Assembly: GCA_017501005.1 (NCBI GenBank)
Contig: JAFVXT010000111.1
Coordinates: forward strand, 1 to 37,085
Length of the DNA stretch: 37,085 bases
Source of the DNA: Clostridia bacterium
Lineage (GTDB): Bacteria > Bacillota > Clostridia > Oscillospirales > CAG-272
Direction: 5' to 3'
Shown here: one piece after another, positions 34,206 through 37,085 of the stretch
Layout: the number at the start of each line of letters is the position of its first letter
How positions within the stretch are numbered: position 1 is the stretch's first letter
Made by a program: the position numbers and the translations under genes
The notes under the pieces: generated by a model
Told to the model about the DNA's origin: nothing
The model's database searches: none
What the model saw: the letters and a program-made list of their open reading frames with translations, nothing else

Positions 34206-35042
34206 ATGGCAGAAGAATGCACACACAATTGCAGTACCTGCAGCAGCAACTGTTCTTCGCGCGAAAAGCCCGAATCCTTGCGCGTGGAAGGCAATAGCGC
34301 AACCCACGTCAAGCACGTAATCGGCATCGTCAGCGGAAAAGGCGGCGTCGGTAAATCTCTTGTCACGTCGATGCTTGCTGTTGAAATGCAAAGACGCGGC
34401 TATCAATGCGCGATTCTTGACGCAGACATCACAGGCCCCTCTATTCCCAAGTCCTTCGGCTTGAAGGGTGGCGACGTACAGGGCAGTGAGCTCGGTATGT
34501 TTCCGCCCAAAACAAAAACAGGCATTGAAGTCATGTCGCTCAATCTTTTGGTTGATGAAGAAAGCAAGCCTGTTGTCTGGCGCGGCCCCGTGATTGCGGG
34601 AACCGTGACGCAATTCTGGACTGACGTTGTCTGGAATGAGGTTGACTATATGTTTGTGGACATGCCTCCCGGAACCGGCGACGTTCCGCTGACAGTTTTC
34701 CAAAGCCTGCCGCTTGATGGCATCATCATCGTCAGCAGCCCTCAGGAGTTGGTTTCGCTGATTGTTGAAAAGGCTGTCAACATGGCATCTCTGATGAACG
34801 TGCCCGTGCTCGGACTTGTTGAAAACTACAGCTATTTCACTTGCCCCGATTGCGGCAAAAAGCACCGTATTTACGGCGAAAGCCATATTATGGAGCTCGC
34901 GGCCTCGCATAGCATCCCTGTGCTGGCACAGTTGCCGATCGATCCTAAGCTCGCGGCTCTTTGCGATAAGGGAATCATCGAGCTGATGGAAAACGATTAC
35001 GTTGCGCCGATTGCCGACGTGCTCGAAGGCATGGCGAAGTAA
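34206..35042 (+). CDS. Mrp/NBP35-type P-loop ATPase, Fe-S carrier
   Basis: Cytosolic ATPase of the Mrp/ApbC/NBP35 group, which binds and transfers Fe-S clusters. The deviant Walker A is GKGGVGKS (44-51), followed by LDADITGPSIPKSFG, VDMPPGTGD and the dimer-bridging CPDC (C213, C216). The N-terminus is cysteine-rich with C5xxxC9xxC12xxxC16, like NBP35-type members that hold a second cluster, and it lacks the N-terminal DUF59 domain of some Mrp proteins. The 278-residue length fits. AAAAGGAG precedes the ATG. It is the last gene of the long operon, before a terminator. Confidence 0.92.
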   Translation: MAEECTHNCSTCSSNCSSREKPESLRVEGNSATHVKHVIGIVSGKGGVGKSLVTSMLAVEMQRRGYQCAILDADITGPSIPKSFGLKGGDVQGSELGMFPPKTKTGIEVMSLNLLVDEESKPVVWRGPVIAGTVTQFWTDVVWNEVDYMFVDMPPGTGDVPLTVFQSLPLDGIIIVSSPQELVSLIVEKAVNMASLMNVPVLGLVENYSYFTCPDCGKKHRIYGESHIMELAASHSIPVLAQLPIDPKLAALCDKGIIELMENDYVAPIADVLEGMAK

Positions 35043-35054
35043 TCCGAGCTATAA

Positions 35055-35097
35055 GAAAAAACGAGGAATCTGCTTTGTGCAGATTCCTCGTTTTTTT
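35055..35097. terminator. Strong bidirectional terminator
   Basis: A perfect 13-bp stem (ACGAGGAATCTGC / GCAGATTCCTCGT, arms 35061-35073 and 35079-35091) with a 5-base loop is preceded by an A-run and followed by TTTTTT. It ends the Mrp-type transcript and can also serve the convergent phosphatase gene. Confidence 0.95.
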
Positions 35098-35103
35098 ACT
35101 GAA

Positions 35104-35931
35104 TTATTGAAGCGGAAAGGCCTGAAAACCGTTTTCTGCCAATCGGTAAATGCTTCGGTGACCGCATCTGCGGCAGAGATCGACGGCTCCCTCTTGCCAG
35201 AAAGCAAGCGATTCTACTGAATGCGCATCAGAAGTGATGGTAATGCGCGCACGCAATTTTGCAAGCTCGCGCAAAATAAAGGGTGCAGGATAGGGAACTT
35301 GACGTCCGACGCGGAACATGGCCCCCGTATTGATTTCGAAGATCAATTCGGGACGTCGGCGCACGATCCTGTGAATGCAGTTAGTCGCCATTTCGTGATA
35401 AAGAGCCGCATTTTCGTCAAAGAAGCGGCAAAGGCTTCCGTTGAATTTCATGGGTAAATCAAAGTGCCCGACCACGTCAACGCCTACGCGCGTGCAGGAT
35501 GCCTCCACCAAGCTGAAATAATAGCGCAGATACTCCTCGGCGCGACCGTTAAAGACAACGGTTAAGCATTCGTCCAGCTCCTCTGGCGAAGAGTCGATGG
35601 CGTAATAGCGATTGCCGATCCGCATCTGATGGACAGAGCCGATTCGGTAATCGTACCGAGGAAAGCCGTAGGGCGTATCGTAATCCCATTCAATGCCCAT
35701 ATAGATCTTCATTCTTCCGCGATAAAGACGGCGCAATTCCGCAATCTTTTGCTGATACTGCATTTCTTGCATGGGCTTCATTGCATAATCGTTTTTAAAG
35801 GGAAGCGGTGAATGAGGCGAAAAGCCTAACGTGACGTAGCCGAGTCCGTGCGCACGGTATGCAAGCCGTTCCATTGTGGTTGAAGCATCACAAAATTGCG
35901 TATGTACGTGGCAATCCGACGGAAACAACAC
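35104..35931 (-). CDS. PHP-family phosphatase, histidinol-phosphatase (HisK/HisJ type)
   Basis: Metal-dependent PHP-fold phosphoesterase, most like the Bacillota histidinol-phosphatase that performs the penultimate step of histidine synthesis. Motifs are DCHVHTQFCD (H8, H10), GFSPHSPLPF, GIEWDYD, VVGHFDLP, FEINTGAMFR and ITITSDAHS, which together give the trinuclear metal site. It is 275 residues. The start is GTG (complement of 35929-35931), with GGAGGTG eight bases upstream. A nearby ATG is out of frame. No other his genes are present, so histidinol phosphate as substrate is a family-based inference. Confidence 0.88.
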   Translation of the reverse strand: MLFPSDCHVHTQFCDASTTMERLAYRAHGLGYVTLGFSPHSPLPFKNDYAMKPMQEMQYQQKIAELRRLYRGRMKIYMGIEWDYDTPYGFPRYDYRIGSVHQMRIGNRYYAIDSSPEELDECLTVVFNGRAEEYLRYYFSLVEASCTRVGVDVVGHFDLPMKFNGSLCRFFDENAALYHEMATNCIHRIVRRRPELIFEINTGAMFRVGRQVPYPAPFILRELAKLRARITITSDAHSVESLAFWQEGAVDLCRRCGHRSIYRLAENGFQAFPLQ

Positions 35932-35966
35932 AGGGCATTCACCTCCAAACCAGAAATTATATGATT

Positions 35967-35995
35967 ATTATACCGCTTTCTATCGGATTTTGCAA
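35967..35995 (-). promoter_or_regulatory. Promoter for the PHP phosphatase
   Basis: On the minus strand, TTGCAA (35990-35995) and TATAAT (complement of 35967-35972) are separated by 17 bases. The start codon lies about 35 bases downstream of the -10. Confidence 0.75.
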
Positions 35996-36026
35996 GAGTA
36001 AATCTGTCAATTTTATAAAAATATCA

Positions 36027-36047
36027 CGTTGTTTTTCAAAAACAACG
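36027..36047. promoter_or_regulatory. 21-bp perfect palindrome, candidate operator
   Basis: CGTTGTTTTT (36027-36036), a central C, then AAAAACAACG (36038-36047). The 10-1-10 symmetry is like the layout of Fur-family boxes, but the sequence does not match the known Fur, Zur or PerR consensus. It lies between the divergent promoters of the phosphatase and the CobW-like gene, about 60 bases upstream of the latter's -35. No T-tract follows. Confidence 0.6.
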
Positions 36048-36107
36048 CAGCGTGAGCGGAAAAGCAGAAAAAACTTTAAAAAAACACAAATATTTCATAG
36101 AGTTTGA

Positions 36108-36136
36108 TTGACAAAAAGCTAAGAAAGATATATAAT
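36108..36136 (+). promoter_or_regulatory. Consensus sigmaA promoter for the CobW-like gene
   Basis: TTGACA (36108-36113) and TATAAT (36131-36136) are exactly 17 bases apart, a full match to the vegetative consensus. The leader is about 32 bases with GGTGGAGGGG before the start codon. Such a strong promoter suggests that repression, perhaps by metal, controls the gene. Confidence 0.9.
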
Positions 36137-36174
36137 AGTTTGTAATGAATTTTTATTTGTAAGGTGGAGGGGTT

Positions 36175-37085
36175 ATGACAAAAATTGATGTGTATTCCGG
36201 CTTTCTCGGCGCAGGAAAAACAACTTTAATTAAAAAAATGATCAAAGAAGCCTATGCAGGCGAAAAGCTTGTTTTGATTGAAAATGAATTTGGCGATATC
36301 GGCATTGACGGTTCTTTTTTGCAGGATGCGGGTATTGAAATCACCGAAATGAATTCGGGCTGTATTTGCTGCAGCTTGGTTGGTGATTTCGGCAAAGCAC
36401 TCGGCAAAGTGCTGACCGAGCTTCATCCCGACCGTATTCTGATCGAGCCGTCTGGCGTGGGCAAGCTCAGCGACGTTTTGCGCGCCATTCAGAACCTTGA
36501 AAGCACGGAAGCCGCTCTGAATGCCTGTGTGACCGTGGTTGATGCGGCCAAGGCCAAAATGTATATCCGTAATTTCGGAGAATTTTTTAAGGATCAGGTT
36601 GCGCATGCGGGGTGCATCGTTCTCAGCCACACGGGCGGTATGCCGACGCAAAAAATTGATGCGGCCGTTTCACTTCTTCGCGAGGTGAACGAAGATGCCG
36701 TGATCATGACCACGATCTGGGATTCTCTTGACGGCGCTTCGATTCTCGAGGTGATGGAAAAAAGAGAAAATCTGCAGATGTCATTAGATGCTTTGCGCGA
36801 AGAGGTTCATCATCACCACTGCGATCACGAGCATCACGCTGAACACGAGCACGAAGAGCACGATGAGCATTGTACATGCGGATGCCACGATCACCACCAT
36901 GAGCATGAGCATCATCACGAGCATGAGCATCATCATGAGCACGAAGAACATCACGAGCATGAGCATGAGCATCATCACGAGCATGAGCATCATCATGAGC
37001 ACGGAGAGCATTGCACGTGCGGCTGCCATGATCACGGTCATCATCATGCCGACGACGTATTCACAAGCTGGGGCATCGAAACCGC
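36175..37085 (+). CDS. CobW/COG0523 GTPase, His-rich metallochaperone (3' end outside window)
   Basis: G3E-family GTPase of the CobW/COG0523 group; characterised members hand metal (often zinc) to client enzymes. Visible features are Walker A GFLGAGKTT (9-17), the metal-binding CxCC as CICC (63-66) and LIEPSGVG. The expected G4 motif NKxD is replaced by SHTG (151-154). From about residue 206 a long His/Glu-rich tract begins, with two copies of EHCTCGCHDH (231-240 and 278-287). About 303 codons are present with no stop. Zinc is the likeliest metal from family knowledge, but cobalt or nickel cannot be excluded. Confidence 0.9.
   Translation, partial: MTKIDVYSGFLGAGKTTLIKKMIKEAYAGEKLVLIENEFGDIGIDGSFLQDAGIEITEMNSGCICCSLVGDFGKALGKVLTELHPDRILIEPSGVGKLSDVLRAIQNLESTEAALNACVTVVDAAKAKMYIRNFGEFFKDQVAHAGCIVLSHTGGMPTQKIDAAVSLLREVNEDAVIMTTIWDSLDGASILEVMEKRENLQMSLDALREEVHHHHCDHEHHAEHEHEEHDEHCTCGCHDHHHEHEHHHEHEHHHEHEEHHEHEHEHHHEHEHHHEHGEHCTCGCHDHGHHHADDVFTSWGIET
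36808..37062 (+). repeat. His-rich repeat tract with duplicated Cys/His module
   Basis: The coding DNA consists of CAT/CAC and GAG/GAA codons in repeated HEHEHHH-like units. It also holds two Cys modules, starting at 36865 and 37006, 141 bases (47 codons) apart, with synonymous differences. This suggests a past in-frame duplication of a metal-binding segment. Confidence 0.85.

Noticed and set aside
36027..36047. Terminator upstream of the CobW-like gene
   Set aside because: No T-tract on either side in the needed direction and no gene ends there; its position between divergent promoters fits an operator better.
36784..37047. Minus-strand Met/Val/Leu-rich frame opposite the His-rich tract
   Set aside because: It is the complement of repeated CAT/GAG codons, giving artificial methionine-rich low complexity.
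36808..37062. CRISPR-like or satellite repeat
   Set aside because: The repeats are in frame, vary synonymously and encode His/Glu units of the GTPase; there are no unique spacers of constant length.

Overview
This 37-kb window reads as a chromosomal core-genome segment of a moderate-G+C Clostridia-class Bacillota, probably an uncultured gut or rumen lineage. Three things support this: the gene order nusB / TsaD-like / xseA / xseB / ispA / tlyA / nadK / argR / recN, the neighbours murB / whiA / dnaE, and the Gram-positive style of signals (AGGAGG-type ribosome sites, sigmaA-like promoters with 17-bp spacers, perfect hairpin plus T-tract terminators). I see no rRNA, tRNA, CRISPR, IS element, phage gene or attachment site.

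Layout. (1) 1-6080, plus strand: the tail of an unrecognised gene, an M18 aminopeptidase, release factor 1 (prfA), a Sua5-type threonylcarbamoyl-AMP synthase and a ParC-like topoisomerase subunit, closed by a terminator at 6044-6080. (2) 6155-10656: a sugar operon with a lipoprotein binding protein, two permeases and 4-alpha-glucanotransferase MalQ. It fits maltodextrin uptake and processing, but the transport ATPase is not encoded here. (3) 10653-11606, minus strand: an AEC-family transporter whose stop codon overlaps that of malQ. (4) 11843-13279: monocistronic aspartate kinase with a clear promoter and a bidirectional terminator, facing a small membrane protein (minus strand). (5) 13897-35097: a 21-kb run of 17 plus-strand genes with no terminator that I can see: nusB, a TsaD paralogue, xseA, xseB, ispA, tlyA, nadK, argR, recN, murB, whiA, dnaE, a DUF5711-like gene, a CvpA-like gene, a ClpE-like unfoldase, a degenerate P-type ATPase and an Mrp-type ATPase. 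(6) 35104-35931, minus strand: a PHP-type histidinol-phosphatase. (7) From 36175 to the window end: a CobW/COG0523 metallochaperone GTPase with a long His-rich tract, cut by the window edge.

The most unusual gene is at 31531-34179. It keeps the full length, domain order and about ten membrane segments of a P2-type ATPase, yet every catalytic signature (TGES, PEGL, DKTGT, KGA, DPPR, TGD, GDGxND) is replaced. It looks like a P-type pseudo-ATPase, placed between a zinc-finger Clp unfoldase and an Mrp-type ATPase. Other points worth a look are a perfect 12-3-12 inverted repeat inside argR, a 21-bp palindrome between divergent promoters upstream of the metallochaperone, the non-canonical G4 motif and duplicated Cys/His modules in that GTPase, a non-standard ClpP-loop in the Clp unfoldase, and two genes whose Shine-Dalgarno is separated from the start codon by a hairpin.
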